NCBI GenBank assembly: GCA_016946835.1
Contig: JACVTC010000036.1
Coordinates: 447,501 to 511,500, forward strand
From: Neocallimastix lanati (nom. inval.)
Taxonomy: Eukaryota; Neocallimastigomycota; Neocallimastigomycetes; Neocallimastigales; Neocallimastigaceae
Length of the DNA stretch: 64,000 nt
Direction: 5' to 3'
Part shown: positions 32,771 to 44,264 of the stretch, one piece after another
Position numbering within the stretch: position 1 is the first letter of the stretch
How the letters are laid out: each line of letters begins with the position of its first letter
The notes under the pieces: model-generated
The model's database searches: none
What the model was told of the DNA's origin: nothing
Seen by the model: the letters and a program-made list of their open reading frames with translations, nothing else
Made by a program: the position numbers and the translations under genes

Positions 32771-33408
32771 AACAATTTTTACTAATGTATTAACATCAAT
32801 TATATTATTTAAAATATCAAAAAGTATTAGTTATTTATCAATGCTATAATGTACAATTTTTTAAAAAATACTTTTAAAAACATTTTTCAATTATTAAAAA
32901 AAATTTACTTATCTATTTTAAATTTATTATAATTCTTTTTTTATAAAAAAGTTTCTATTAACCTTTAAAAATATAATATAATCAAATATTAGTTAAAATA
33001 TGAAATAATAGTTATTAAAATGACATTAATATAAAACTGGATAAGATATGGTAATATGATGTATGGATTATGTTTAAGTACTATAAAATTATGGTAAATT
33101 AGTATAATTTTCATATATTTTTTTTTAATAAATATTATTAAATAAAGTTTATTCTATAAAAAAAAAAAAAAAAAAAGTATTATACAATTTTTATAATAAT
33201 AAATGAAAAAATTATTTATTAAAAAAATTTTTTTTAATTAATAATTTATTATAATTATTTTAACCAATCATAACTATGACATAAAGTGGAAAAAAATCAA
33301 ATAGTAAATAATAATTTTTTTAAAAAAAATTTATTTTCAACACTACTTCGAAATTATATAATATTTTATTTTTTTTTTAAATAAAATTATAATTTTATAA
33401 TTAACAAC
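32771..33408. other. AT-rich intergenic DNA (MTAP promoter region)
   Basis: 640 bp of A/T between the SINE and the MTAP start codon. No distinct motif could be singled out. Confidence 0.6.
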
Positions 33409-33573
33409 ATGAGCAAGTACACCGACGTTAAAGTTGCTTTTATTGGAGGTTCCGGTTTATATAGTTTAGATAACTTAGAAACTGTTGATAGAATTGAACC
33501 AGAAACTGTAAATACAAAATAAATGAAATAAAATTAATAAAAAAAAAAAAAAAAAAAAGGCAGCAAGATTTAA

Positions 33574-33612
<39 letters not shown>

Positions 33613-35279
33613 ATAGATAAATAAATAAATAATAAAAATAGAAAATGTAAATTATTTTCAGGAATCGTTTTATTATTTTTTTTTAAATTCAATAAATCTT
33701 TGATATATAATTCAAAGCCAACAAAAAATAAATTGATTTAGATGTAAAAATTTTTTAATTTTTTTGAATATTCAAATTTGAAATGAAATAAAAAAGATAA
33801 TAATAATAATAAAACATTGATTTTAAAACATTAAAAAAAAAGTAATTATTAATTATTATATAACTTTTGTTATACATTGATATTGAAACCAATGTTATAA
33901 TATGATACAATATGAATTTTTAATTTTATATTTAATATGAAATTCGATTTAATAAAAAAAAAAAATTACAATACAATAAAATAATAACAATAATAAATAA
34001 ATAAATAAATAAAACAAATTAAAAAAGATTTATTTATAAATTTTTAAAATGAAGTTGTTTAAATATGTGAAATATATATTTTATCATAAACTAGATGAGT
34101 TAATTTCATTTCAAAATATAAAATGTTATTGGTAATATTAAGATTTTAAAATTGATAATAACATATTTTTTTCATATATGTATAAATATATTTTTTATAA
34201 TTAAATTTATAAAAATCAATTAGCCATGGGGTAAACCAAGTTCCGAAATTGTTATTTGTAAAACTCAAGCCGGTAACCATGTTGCTTTTCTTGCTCGTCA
34301 TGGTGTTGGTCACCATTTAAACCCATCCGAAGTTCCAGCTAGAGCTAATATTGCTGCTTTAAAGTCTATTGGTGTTGAAGCTATTATTGCTTTTTCTGCT
34401 GTTGGTTCTCTTCGTGAAGAAATTAAGCCACGTGATTTCATTTTACCAACTCAAATTATTGATCGTACTAAAGGAATTCGTCCAAGTACTTTCTTTGAAG
34501 GTGGTTGTGCTGCTCATATTGCTTTCGGTGATCCATTTAACAAGGAATTAGCTGATATCATCTATGCTCAAAAATCTTCTTTAGTAGGTGATAATATTGA
34601 AATGCACCGTGATAAGTGTTTAATCTGTATGGAAGGTCCAGCTTTCTCAACTCGTGCTGAATCTAATATGTATCGTATGTTAGGTGGTGATATCATTAAC
34701 ATGTCTGTTTTACCAGAAGCCAAACTCGCTATGGAAGCTGAAATTGCTTACCAAATGATCTGTATGGCTACTGATTACGATAGTTGGAGAGTTTCTGAAG
34801 AAGTAGTTACTGTTGAAACTGTTATCGGTAACATGAAAGCCAACACTAGCAATGCTAATCAATTAGCTGTTAAAATTCTTCCAGGTTTAGAAGCTGCATT
34901 CTATGAAAACAAGGTTGAATTACAAAGTGTTAAAGCCTTAAAGGGTAGTATGAAGTTTGCTTCTATTACTGCTAAGGAAGCCAGAAATCCAGAAGCTATT
35001 CGTAAGCTTAACTATATTTTACCAGGTAAAAATTTTTTTTTTCTATATAAATATAAAAATATAATATACAAATTTGAAACTCTATATAAGTACTCTTATT
35101 ATTGATTATTTATTATTATAATTATAATTATTTATTATATATTATTAATCTATTTCGTTAATTAATAACAATAAAAAATAAAAAATAAAATTTATAAAAT
35201 TAAATAAAATATTAATTTATAATTTTATATATATATATATTATTTAATTTATAATCTAATTTTAATAGGTTACTTCTAA
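33409..35279 (+). CDS. 5'-methylthioadenosine phosphorylase
   Basis: Three exons: 33409-33507, 34224-35025 and 35269-35279, about 303 residues (typical family length is ~280-340). Introns are 716 and 243 bp; the last exon encodes only the end of a Gly codon plus Tyr-Phe-stop. The phosphate-binding loop GGSGLYSL is at the N terminus. LARHGVGHHLNPSEVPARANI and SAVGSLREEIKPRDF follow, then GPAFSTRAESNMYR and the purine/ribose-site block NMSVLPEAKLAMEAEIAY, then ATDYDSW. The order and the IIDRTKGIRPSTFF segment match the MTAP branch of the PNP/MTAP phosphorylase family. It cleaves methylthioadenosine from polyamine synthesis to adenine and methylthioribose-1-phosphate, feeding methionine salvage in the cytosol. 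Codon use is more GC-ending than its neighbours, as in well-expressed genes. Confidence 0.93.
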
Positions 35280-35864
35280 ATGATGTAAACATAGAATAAA
35301 AGATAATAAATAAAAAAAAATAATTTTTATTATCTTTTTATAAAAACATTAAAAAAGAAAAAAATAATCTAAATTTATTAATATTTAATATTCATTTAAA
35401 GTTATGTTTTAGAAATAAAAAGCATAATTTAAAAAAATCCTTTTTTCATAAAATCTTTAATAAAAGTAAAAAGATTAAATAATAATAGTAATCGTATATA
35501 TATAAAAAATTGGGTTTACATGTAAAAAACAACAATTAAAAAAATAAAATAATGAGAATCATTTGTATACTATTCCAAAGGGAAAATACTAATTTATAAA
35601 TAAGTTAAAAAAAAAAAAAAAAAAAAAAAAGAAGTACAAATAAAATAAATAATAAAGTTAATATATTTATATAAATTAAAAATTTTTTAATTTGATTTTT
35701 ATGTTAAGTGTTATTATAATATAATTGTATTAATACGAATATTAATATGAATATTATTATAAAGTTTATTCTCAATCAAAAAAAAAAAAAAAAAATACAT
35801 AATGAAAAAGAGTATTGAGTATTGATTTTAATAATTTAGGCTTTCTAATATTAATTAAATAATA

Positions 35865-35898
<34 letters not shown>

Positions 35899-37041
35899 TA
35901 ATATTATTTTTTATTTTTATTATATAAAAACTATCAATTTATATTTATTATTTATTTATTTATTTATTGTAGTGGACCTGTTAAATTTCAATTATAATTT
36001 TTAATATTTAGTTTTATTTTATTTTATCTACATCTCTACTTTAATTATATTCATATTTTATAATTTGTTTTATTACTTTTCTTTTTAACTTGTTAGTACA
36101 AAAAAAAAAAAAATATTTTAATTACAAAAAAAAAAAAAAAATTTTAAATGAATTAAATTTTTAGATACTATAAAAAAAATAGCATCAGCCACTTACTTTT
36201 AATATTATTGTAATGAAAATTTTAAAACTGAAATAATTCCAATTATTAACTTGTAATACAGTTTTTTTTTTTTTTTCTTTCCTTTTTTTTTGTTTAACTT
36301 AGCAATTTATATAAAAAAAAAAAAAAAATTAAAGGAAATATTATTATTATTATTATTATTATTTTTATATTTTTATAATTATTTATTTATTTATTTTTAT
36401 ATTTAATTATTTATTTTTTTATTTATTTATTATTAATTATTATTTATTTTTATTAATTTTTTTTTTTTTTTTTTATAATATAGAAAATTTTAGAACAATT
36501 CTATTTTTTAAAATAGTATTTATAATATATTGAATATTTTAATTGATTAATTTTTTTTTTTTAGCATATGAAATCAACGAATAAAACATTCATCCATCCC
36601 TATAAATAATAAGAAATAGAATTTTAATAATTATGATTTAATAATAGTATAAAAAAAAAAATAATAATAATAAAAAAAAATTATTTATTATTCAATTATT
36701 CAATATAATAAATTAATTAATAAATAGATTATTATATAATTAATCTTAAGATATAAAATTAATAATAAAAAAAAATTATAAAAATATTTACTTTTTTTTT
36801 TTTTCTTTTTGCTTATTTAATAATCTTTATTGAAATAAAAAAAATTAAAAAAAAAAAAAAAATACGAAGATTTAAAATAATATATATATTTATATTTTCC
36901 TAAATATATTATAATTATATTTAAAATAAAACAAATAAAATAAACTAAAAGTAATTTTTATTAATTTATTATTTATTTTTATTTTTACCAAATAAACAGT
37001 TATCATTTATTTAATAAAAAAACATATATATACATATCAAA
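35280..37041. other. AT-rich intergenic DNA, no gene seen
   Basis: 1.76 kb with A tracts (35607-35631, 35868-35894) and T tracts (36468-36474). It contains the MTAP 3' flank and the promoter of the BAP31-like gene. No coding evidence. Confidence 0.6.
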
Positions 37042-37602
37042 ATGACTCCCTACATCGCTTATATTTCATACATTTTAGTTTTTCAATGTGTATTAATTTT
37101 TTATATGGCTGTTCCATGGAGAGTGCCATTCCGTCGTACTATCATTGAAAAGGTTACTACCTCCAACTCTGGTATATTAAACAAAGTTAGATTTTGTTAT
37201 GGTATTTTTCAAGTTTTCATTGTCTTTTTATTTGCAGATAACATTAAGCAATTAAAGTATCTCAATGAACAAGTTGATAGAGTATACAAATCCCCAACTA
37301 GCCAAGAAATTATTGCTGATACCACTAAACGTTTACACAAAACTCAACGTGACTTTTATATTCTCGCATTCACCATTTATTGCGGTGTTGTTGTTTATTT
37401 ACTTCACTTAGTTGTATTACGTAGTGGTCGTTACCGTAAAGAACGTAATGCTCTTCGTGAAACTGTTGCTCGTCTTGAAAAGGAAAACAAAACTATGAGT
37501 AACTACATCACTAAGGTTACTGGTGAAGCTTATGTTCCACCAAAAGAAGAAGAAACAAAAGCTACTGATAAGAAATCTAAGCAATCTAAGAAGAAGGACT
37601 AA
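37042..37602 (+). CDS. BAP31/Yet-family ER membrane protein
   Basis: A single exon of 186 residues. Three hydrophobic segments are visible: residues about 5-25 (IAYISYILVFQCVLIFYMAV), about 50-66 (FCYGIFQVFIVFLFADNI) and about 103-125 (DFYILAFTIYCGVVVYLLHLVVL). A cytosolic helix (KERNALRETVARLEKENKTM) predicted to form a coiled coil follows. The C terminus is Lys-rich and ends KKKD, fitting a KKXX ER-retrieval signal. The VPWRVPF and FADNIKQLKYL wording and the order of elements match the BAP31/BAP29 family (yeast Yet1/Yet3). These proteins act as cargo receptors/chaperones for membrane proteins leaving the ER. There are no caspase-like extensions; the length matches fungal members. Confidence 0.92.
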   Translation: MTPYIAYISYILVFQCVLIFYMAVPWRVPFRRTIIEKVTTSNSGILNKVRFCYGIFQVFIVFLFADNIKQLKYLNEQVDRVYKSPTSQEIIADTTKRLHKTQRDFYILAFTIYCGVVVYLLHLVVLRSGRYRKERNALRETVARLEKENKTMSNYITKVTGEAYVPPKEEETKATDKKSKQSKKKD

Positions 37603-38050
37603 ATAAAATAATAAAAAAAATGAAATAATAATAATAATAATAATAGTAAGAACAATAAATAATGAACCAAAAAAAAAAAATAATAATAATAATAAAAGAA
37701 AAGTTTTAAGAATATAGTAATATATAAACAAAATTAATAAATTGAAGATTAATCTTTACAAAACGAAATTTTATAATCGTTATTATTAAATATAACTTTA
37801 TAAAATTTATATTTATTTATTTATTATATAAATTTTTTCACAATAAAATAAAAAAGTGTTAAAATATATATATATATACGAATAAAGAATAAAAGTTTAA
37901 TATAAACAGTAATGAACAAAAATTTTTGAATTATTAAAAGTATAATCTATTTTTATTCAAATTTTTATTTCTTGATAAAAAGATTAAAACTATTAATACA
38001 AAAGTAAAAGAAACAAGAATTTTTAATATTATAAAATTTTTTTTTATATA

Positions 38051-38190
38051 TTTATCTTATAAAATTGATAAATTATATATATAACAAAAAATCACTATTT
38101 AATATAATTTTACTTTTCATAAATATATAAAATTATATTAAATAGTGATTTGTTATATATATAATTTATCAATTTTAAAAGATAAAGATA
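38051..38190. repeat. Compact palindrome, ~60-bp arms, 16-bp loop
   Basis: The left arm (38051-38112) runs TTATCTTATAAAATTGATAA...CACTATTTAATATAATTTT and the right arm (38129-38190) is its reverse complement with a few mismatches and a 2-3-base indel. It could form a long hairpin. It may be a tiny MITE or the core of a fold-back element. It lies about 450 bp downstream of the BAP31-like gene. Confidence 0.6.
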
Positions 38191-39085
38191 TTTGAAGATT
38201 TGAAGGTTATAATTATTAATATTATTATTATTTATATATACTTTTTATTTATTTAATATGATAATTACTATAGTTATCAAGGAGAGAAATGGATGGTACA
38301 TTTCGTGATAATTTATGAAACATATATCACATGAATACATTTGTAACATATGTACAAGTTACACAATTTTTTTTATAGAAAAATAATTAGTTTATATTTT
38401 TATTTAAAAAAAAAAAATATAAAGTAATATTGTTAAAGCATATTTTTCGTTGTTAATTACTATCAGATAAATTTATGATATATTAATTTTATCTTTTATG
38501 TATATTTATATTTTTATCTTCATGTCTTAACTTTTTATCCTTATTATTAACGATATTTTTAAAAAAAAATTTTTTTTTTTTTAATTAAATAAAATTATAC
38601 ATTAATTCTTTTTTAACAATTTTATCTGTTTAAAATATTAAAATGCAAAAAGACTAAAATAGAAATAGTCTACAAAAGAATGAACAATTATTACAAAAAA
38701 AAAAAAAAAAAAAAAAAAAGGTTTGTATAGTATTGGAATTTTCACTTTTTGATTTTTATATAGAAGTAGTTTTAATATTAAAGAAAAAAGAAGAGAACTT
38801 AATAATTAAATTTAAATATAATATAAATACTGATAAACATACATAATATAATTCATTAGCAAAATACTTTTTGTTATTATTATGCTTTATATATTTATAT
38901 AATATTATAAATATTTTAAATTTTAAATATTTATCTAATTTCTATATATATCTTAAAAAGGAAAGAATAATATATATTATATAAAAATATAAAAATATAA
39001 TTATTGCCATAATGTATTAGTATAATCTAAAAAAGTGAATAATATGGAGGAATAAAAAATTCTCAAGTGTTTTTGAAATAAACTT

Positions 39086-39134
<49 letters not shown>

Positions 39135-39376
39135 AAACAACATTTATAAATTAAGGATATATATAAATATATATATATATATCAACAAATCTATAAAAAA
39201 AAAAAAAAAAAAAAAAAAAGAGGAAAAGCTTAACAATAATATTACCAAATGAAGTAATAATTTCATTATTAAACAAATTAGATAAATTTGGAAGTCTTTA
39301 TTCTTGCTTAATTGTAACAAAAAAAATATTTGTATAAATCATATCATTAAATAAGATCAAAAGTGGAGATAAAAGA

Positions 39377-39436
<60 letters not shown>

Positions 39437-41112
39437 AAGAATAATAAATGTATATGTATATATATTACTAAATTTATTTAATTTTTAATATTTTTTTATT
39501 ATTATTATTTAATTTTTATTAAAACTAAAATTATATATATATTTTAAATTATTTCTTTATATAAAAACCTTTATTTTTAATATTTTAACTATGTTTCTTA
39601 TTAATATATATTTTTATTATAAGAAAATAAAAAATATAGGTGTAATATAGTTTTTCTATTTTGTTTTAAAAATTTTTCAAAAAATAAATAAATAAATAAA
39701 TATACAAATAGGGTAAAATAGACTTAAATATATATCATAATTAAAAAAAGATTAAATAAAATATTAATATAATCTTAATAGAATCATATTTAGTTTATAA
39801 TAATTTATACCATTTATTTATTTTAATTCTTAAAAGTATAATAAAGAATTATTAATATTTTAAAAATAATAAATAATAATTATAATTATAAAATAATTAT
39901 AATAATAATAATAAAAAAAAAAAAAAAAAAAAAAGAATAAAAATATAACAAATAAAATAAAAAAATAAAAAATGAAAATTAAAATAATTATATACATTAA
40001 AGTGTATATAATTCAACTATGATAACTTTTTAAAGTTTTAGATATAAATATAAATAAAGTTATTCTATACTACTCTTAAAGTTTAAAAATATTATAAACA
40101 ATAAAATTTTTGATTCATTAAATAATGTTTTTCAATCACTTTTGAAAGAGTGTTCTTCCTTGATTTTTATATTTAATAGAACTTTCAGAATAATACCTTA
40201 ATGCTATTATGCCTATTGTGATTAATGACTTTAATATTACGATCAATTTGTATACCATTAGACCTACCGTTGTTAAAAGTGTTGAAATAGAAACGATATA
40301 GCAAAAAAAAAATAAGATTTTTTAATGCAAATTAGAATAGTAATAATAATAATATCAATTCACAAGGAGCTATCATCGATGAGTGGGAAGAGTTAGAGGC
40401 CCTTTCATCCTCAACACTTAATGTAGTTTTTCAATATAAATATAAAAAAAATTTCATGTATATTATTTTTATGCTCTTTTATATCAAATATTAATAAATT
40501 AAGTTTATTCTTTGTCTTCAAAAAAAAATAATAATAATAATCCATTAATTTAAAATTTGTTAAAATTAATAATAAATTATACTAATATTAATAACACTAC
40601 TAATACTAATAATAGTATTAACAAAATTAATAATAAAAATATTAATATTAATAATAATAATTATTATAATATATTTATTATTATAATCATTGTTTAAAAA
40701 ATGAAAAATTCAAATATGAATTATTAAATTTCATATTGTAATTAAGTATAATTAATGTGATAATATTTCTATTATATAAAATACAAATGGTTTTATATAA
40801 GAATCGCCTTTACTTGAATTGAAATTTATACCTTTATTTCTATATATACTATAACAACTACTTTTATTTATTACATTCCCCATTCCCATTAAATAGAAAT
40901 TCTTAATTGTAAACTTAGGTCAAACTTAGGTCAATCCAATTATTTAGGAGACCTTTTAGGAATACAATGTAGAACTTTTCTCCATTGCTCAATGTAGCAA
41001 TACTACGGTAATATGAATATACAATTTTAACTAGAACGATTAATACTATATAATAAAAGCTTGGCTATAAATTAATCTTATTAATCATATTACATTAATA
41101 TTAATCTATTAT

Positions 41113-41424
41113 AATTTTATTTTTTTATTTTTTTTATTTTCTTATTTTTTTATTTTTATTTTTTTATTTTTATTTTTATTTTTTTATTTTTTTCATTTTT
41201 TTATTTTTTTATTTTTTTCATTTTTTTATTTTTATTTTTATTTTTTTATTTTTGTTTTTTTATTTTTTAAATGTTTAAATTTTTAATTTTTTTATTTTTT
41301 TTATTTTTTTTATTTTTTTCATTTTTTTATTTTTTTTATTTTTTTTATTTTTTTCATTTTTTTATTTTTTTTATTTTTTTTATTTTTTTCATTTTTTTAT
41401 TTTTTTATTTTATTTTATTTTTTT
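41113..41424. repeat. T-rich minisatellite
   Basis: About 300 bp of repeated T(5-8)A and T(5-7)CA units with short period, interrupted once near 41270-41285. Confidence 0.75.
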
Positions 41425-41539
41425 TTAATAATTAAATTACACAAATATTAATCTATTTATTGATTATTAATTAATCTTAAATAAATTAAATTTCGTTACA
41501 CGTAAAAAATTTTAAATTTATATTCTTTACATATATTTC

Positions 41540-42002
41540 TTTATTATACATAAAAAAAAAAAAAAACATAGACTTGCACATATGGGTACCCATCTCCCAT
41601 ATGGCCATACAGTTATTAATTAACTGTAAGGTGATGAGTTATTGGCATACTGTATCAGCTTCGCCGCTCTCAATCGTCGTTACACACTGCCCGGAGATGC
41701 ATTCCTAACGTTCCTACATATATCTCTAATGACCACGAGCATCAGAACGGAACCATTAATCATTGGCGATTGGAAATTTTACAATCATCAAGGTCTATGC
41801 TTCAATTCAAAGCGTAGTATCAGGGTTGGGTGAAATAATCATCTGAGGGAAAGCCTTATGGACATCACGTGTGGTCTCATGATATCCCAGGATAGAAACC
41901 TCATCCGATTATTTGGTGCCATGCCGAGGATTCGAACCCCGCCCTCTACAGTGACCTGTATCGTCCTAACCGACTGGACCAACATGGCTTTATTATACAT
42001 AA
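41540..42002 (-). mobile_element. tRNA-derived SINE, copy 2 (full length, with TSD)
   Basis: The element spans 41554-41988 in reverse orientation, flanked by TTTATTATACATAA at 41540-41553 and 41989-42002. Its sequence is nearly identical to copy 1, including the tRNA-like head with both Pol III boxes. It lacks a 20-bp stretch present in copy 1 (CACCCACTAGGGAGG region), a deletion between two TTA triplets. On the element strand the 3' end is CTATG followed by about 12 T, confirming a T tail. The right TSD directly touches the 5' LTR of Gypsy element 2, in which element 1 is nested. Confidence 0.88.
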
Positions 42003-42004
42003 TA

Positions 42005-42492
42005 TGATAAGAATGTACTAAATAATGCATTCTTAATTAAATCTACGATTTATTTCTAATACATTATGTGTACATTATTATTTTTGTACTTTAATAAATT
42101 TTTAAATTCAAAGATTAAAAATTAGATCAAAAATTATATTAAACTTTATAATTTTTATATTAAATCTTATATTAATAGTAATATTTTTATATATTTAAAA
42201 CTTATATTAACAATATTAATAATAAATCTTATTTTTTTTATTTTTATATTAATAATGAAAATTTGTATTAATAATATTTTTATATATTGATAATTAAAAA
42301 TTTATATATTATATTTTAACTTTTATTATAAAATTTTATATCGAAATGTTTTATTTTATATTGAAAAATATTTTATTTTATTAAAAACCTTTATATTAGA
42401 ATAGTATTTTTATTTTTATTTGAATATTTTAACAGAGTGTAATAAAAATTTTAGCCAATTAAATAAATTCTTATTAGTAATATTTTAGATAG

Positions 42493-42532
<40 letters not shown>

Positions 42533-42873
42533 TTTTATTAATATTATAAATGTATTTTATTTATATTGTTATAATTAAATTTTATATAATTGATTATAAA
42601 AATCAATTTAAATTTAATAGTTTTTATATATAAAAAGAAAAATAATAATAAAATGTAATTTAGTGGCAAGAACAACTTTTATGCCTTGAAAAAAAAGTAT
42701 AAATAGTTGTAAATTTTGCTACTAATTTTTAAATATCATAAAATAAAATAAAATCAAATCAAATAAAATAAAATAAAATAAAATCAAATAAATTTATAAA
42801 TAAAAATAATAAATAAATAAATAAAATTTGTGTTTCTTACTTTATTTTTATTTAATTCTCTAAAACCTTAACA
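42005..42873 (+). repeat. 5' LTR of element 1
   Basis: Starts TGATAAGAATG, ends AAACCTTAACA. It carries a ~33-base A tract near 42499-42531, a candidate TATAA-like AAGTATAAATAG near 42696-42707, and AAAATC/AAATA repeats at 42740-42790. It should hold the promoter and start of the genomic RNA. Confidence 0.93.
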
Positions 42874-42879
42874 TTTATA

Positions 42880-42899
42880 TGGTGGAGATATCGGGGAAT
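42880..42899 (+). promoter_or_regulatory. Primer-binding site, element 1
   Basis: TGGTGGAGATATCGGGGA starts 6 bases after the LTR. TGG complements a tRNA CCA end, and the same word follows the unrelated LTR of element 2. The matching tRNA would end TCCCCGATATCTCCACCA; its amino acid was not assigned. Confidence 0.85.
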
Positions 42900-44264
42900 T
42901 AAATAGAAATAATAGTAAATAACATAGATTTTTTTTAATTTTTTTTTATTTTATATTGATAAACAAGTAAGTCGTTAATCCTTTGATTAACCTATGGCGC
43001 TTGTTTGATATATATATAAAAAAATTTTTTTTTAAATAAGTAAAATTAAGATTCAAAAAAAAAAAAAAAACAAATTTTGTAAAATTATAACAAGGAGCGG
43101 ATAGAGCTCATACACAGTGTATTCTCAGATAGCAACAAATTAACTCTATTCATAGTAGGTTATTGAATAGTAGTTAATTTGGAGATTAATTGGAAAGTAG
43201 ACGAAGGTATTTGGTTACCGACCCGGTAATAATAGTTCAGCCTTCAACGTTTCAACACACGAAGGTGCGGGTACTTTCCAAGCACTGGCGAATAAGGAGC
43301 TTACGTCACCGAAGGCGTAAGATTGTTTTTTTTATATATATTTTTTTTTACTTTTCTTTGTGCTAGTTATAAGGCACTTTATTATATAAAGTATCAGACT
43401 TTGGCTAACTTCGCCATTTAAATTTTTTTTATTTTTTTTTATTACTGATACTTTATTTGTTTAATAATTCCTGTAAAAGAATCTTAATTTACTTGAAAAT
43501 ATTGTGTTTTTAGTTAATTTTTATTAGTTAATAAAAATATTATTGAATACTTTTAAAATTTTTTTTTATTCCGTACATAGATTATCGGATTAAGTTTATC
43601 CTACATAGTAATTGGGCTAGTAGGCTCTGAACTGCTATATTTTATATTGAATATAGTAATCGTGGCACACGCGTGGCATGACACCATTAGGTAAGCTGCA
43701 CGTCAGACAGTGTGTACTATCAGATTGTACGACAATAAAGATTATTTTTTTGTATTTAATAATTATAATTAATTAATAATTTTATTAGCTATAACAATAC
43801 AATATTTATCGTTTAAAAAGAAAAATTTTTGAAAGGTGAAAATAATAAATAAAACTTTGCTTCTAAATTTATTACTACAAATATACTAAATTACAAAATT
43901 CAAGTGGTCGATAAAGGTTTCGAGCTTGAAAAATATTCTATTGAGTTGTCGATAAAGATTTCGAACTTAAATTATTCTATTGAGTTGTCGATAAAGATTT
44001 CGAACTTAAAAATTATTCTTAATAAAGTAGTCGAAAAGAACCTCGTGCTTTATAATTTCTACTAAGTTGTCGATAAGGATTTCGAGCTTATATCTACTAA
44101 AGAAAGCAAATAAAATTATTATTTTCAAAAGTTACTAAAATATATTGTTTTAAAAATTGATTCGATATTAAATTACCTATTAAATTATATTTTTAAAGTT
44201 GTATTTCCAAATTTATTCTTATTTAATCACCTCATTAATATACAACAAGAAATATTTAAACAAA
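42900..44264 (+). promoter_or_regulatory. Structured 5' leader of element 1
   Basis: Several stems can be drawn. AAACAAG/CTTGTTT (42961/43000) encloses GTTAATC/GATTAAC. GGAAAGTA (near 43190) pairs with TACTTTCC (near 43272). CTTACG/CGTAAG lies near 43300. A ten-pair AAAGTATCAG/CTGATACTTT stem (about 43398/43445) encloses a T tract. A block at 43572-43731 is shared with element 2 (separate entry). About five degenerate 40-45-bp repeats with core GTCGATAAAGATTTCGAGCT occupy 43903-44095. There is no upstream open frame of note. Expected roles are packaging, dimerisation or translation control. Confidence 0.7.
43572..43731 (+). ncRNA. Conserved leader RNA domain, element 1
   Basis: About 160 nt strongly conserved with element 2 (51034-51197). 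Shared cores include AAGTTTATCCTACATAGTAA, TTGGGCTAGTAGGCTCTG, GTGGCACACGCGTGGCATGA and GGTAAGCTGCACGTCAGA. The ends pair: CGTAC (43572-43576) with GTACG (43727-43731). In element 2 the same positions are CGTGC and GCACG, a compensatory A-U to G-C change. An inner hairpin ACC-ATTA-GGT (43683-43692) is longer in element 2. It is a cis-acting RNA structure, not an independent gene. Confidence 0.7.

Larger units (their letters stand above)
37603..41538. other. Long AT-rich gap with repeats, no gene seen
   Basis: 3.9 kb. It includes a hairpin at 38051-38190 (separate entry), A tracts of 40-55 bases (about 39090-39131, 39381-39432), a less A/T-biased patch at about 40100-40430 and 40860-41010 that may be eroded element sequence, and a T-rich minisatellite (41113-41424) built from TTTTTTTCA and TTTTTTTATT units. 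No open frame or RNA gene is supported. Confidence 0.6.

Noticed and set aside
37417-37731. Minus-strand 104-codon frame
   Set aside because: Antisense shadow of the BAP31-like gene and an (AAT)n run.
41642-42030. Two ~63-codon open frames, one on each strand
   Set aside because: Both lie inside the SINE copy; they are not conserved as protein and follow from its normal GC content.
43880-44100. CRISPR array
   Set aside because: Repeats are degenerate, lack unique spacers and lie in a eukaryotic retrotransposon leader.
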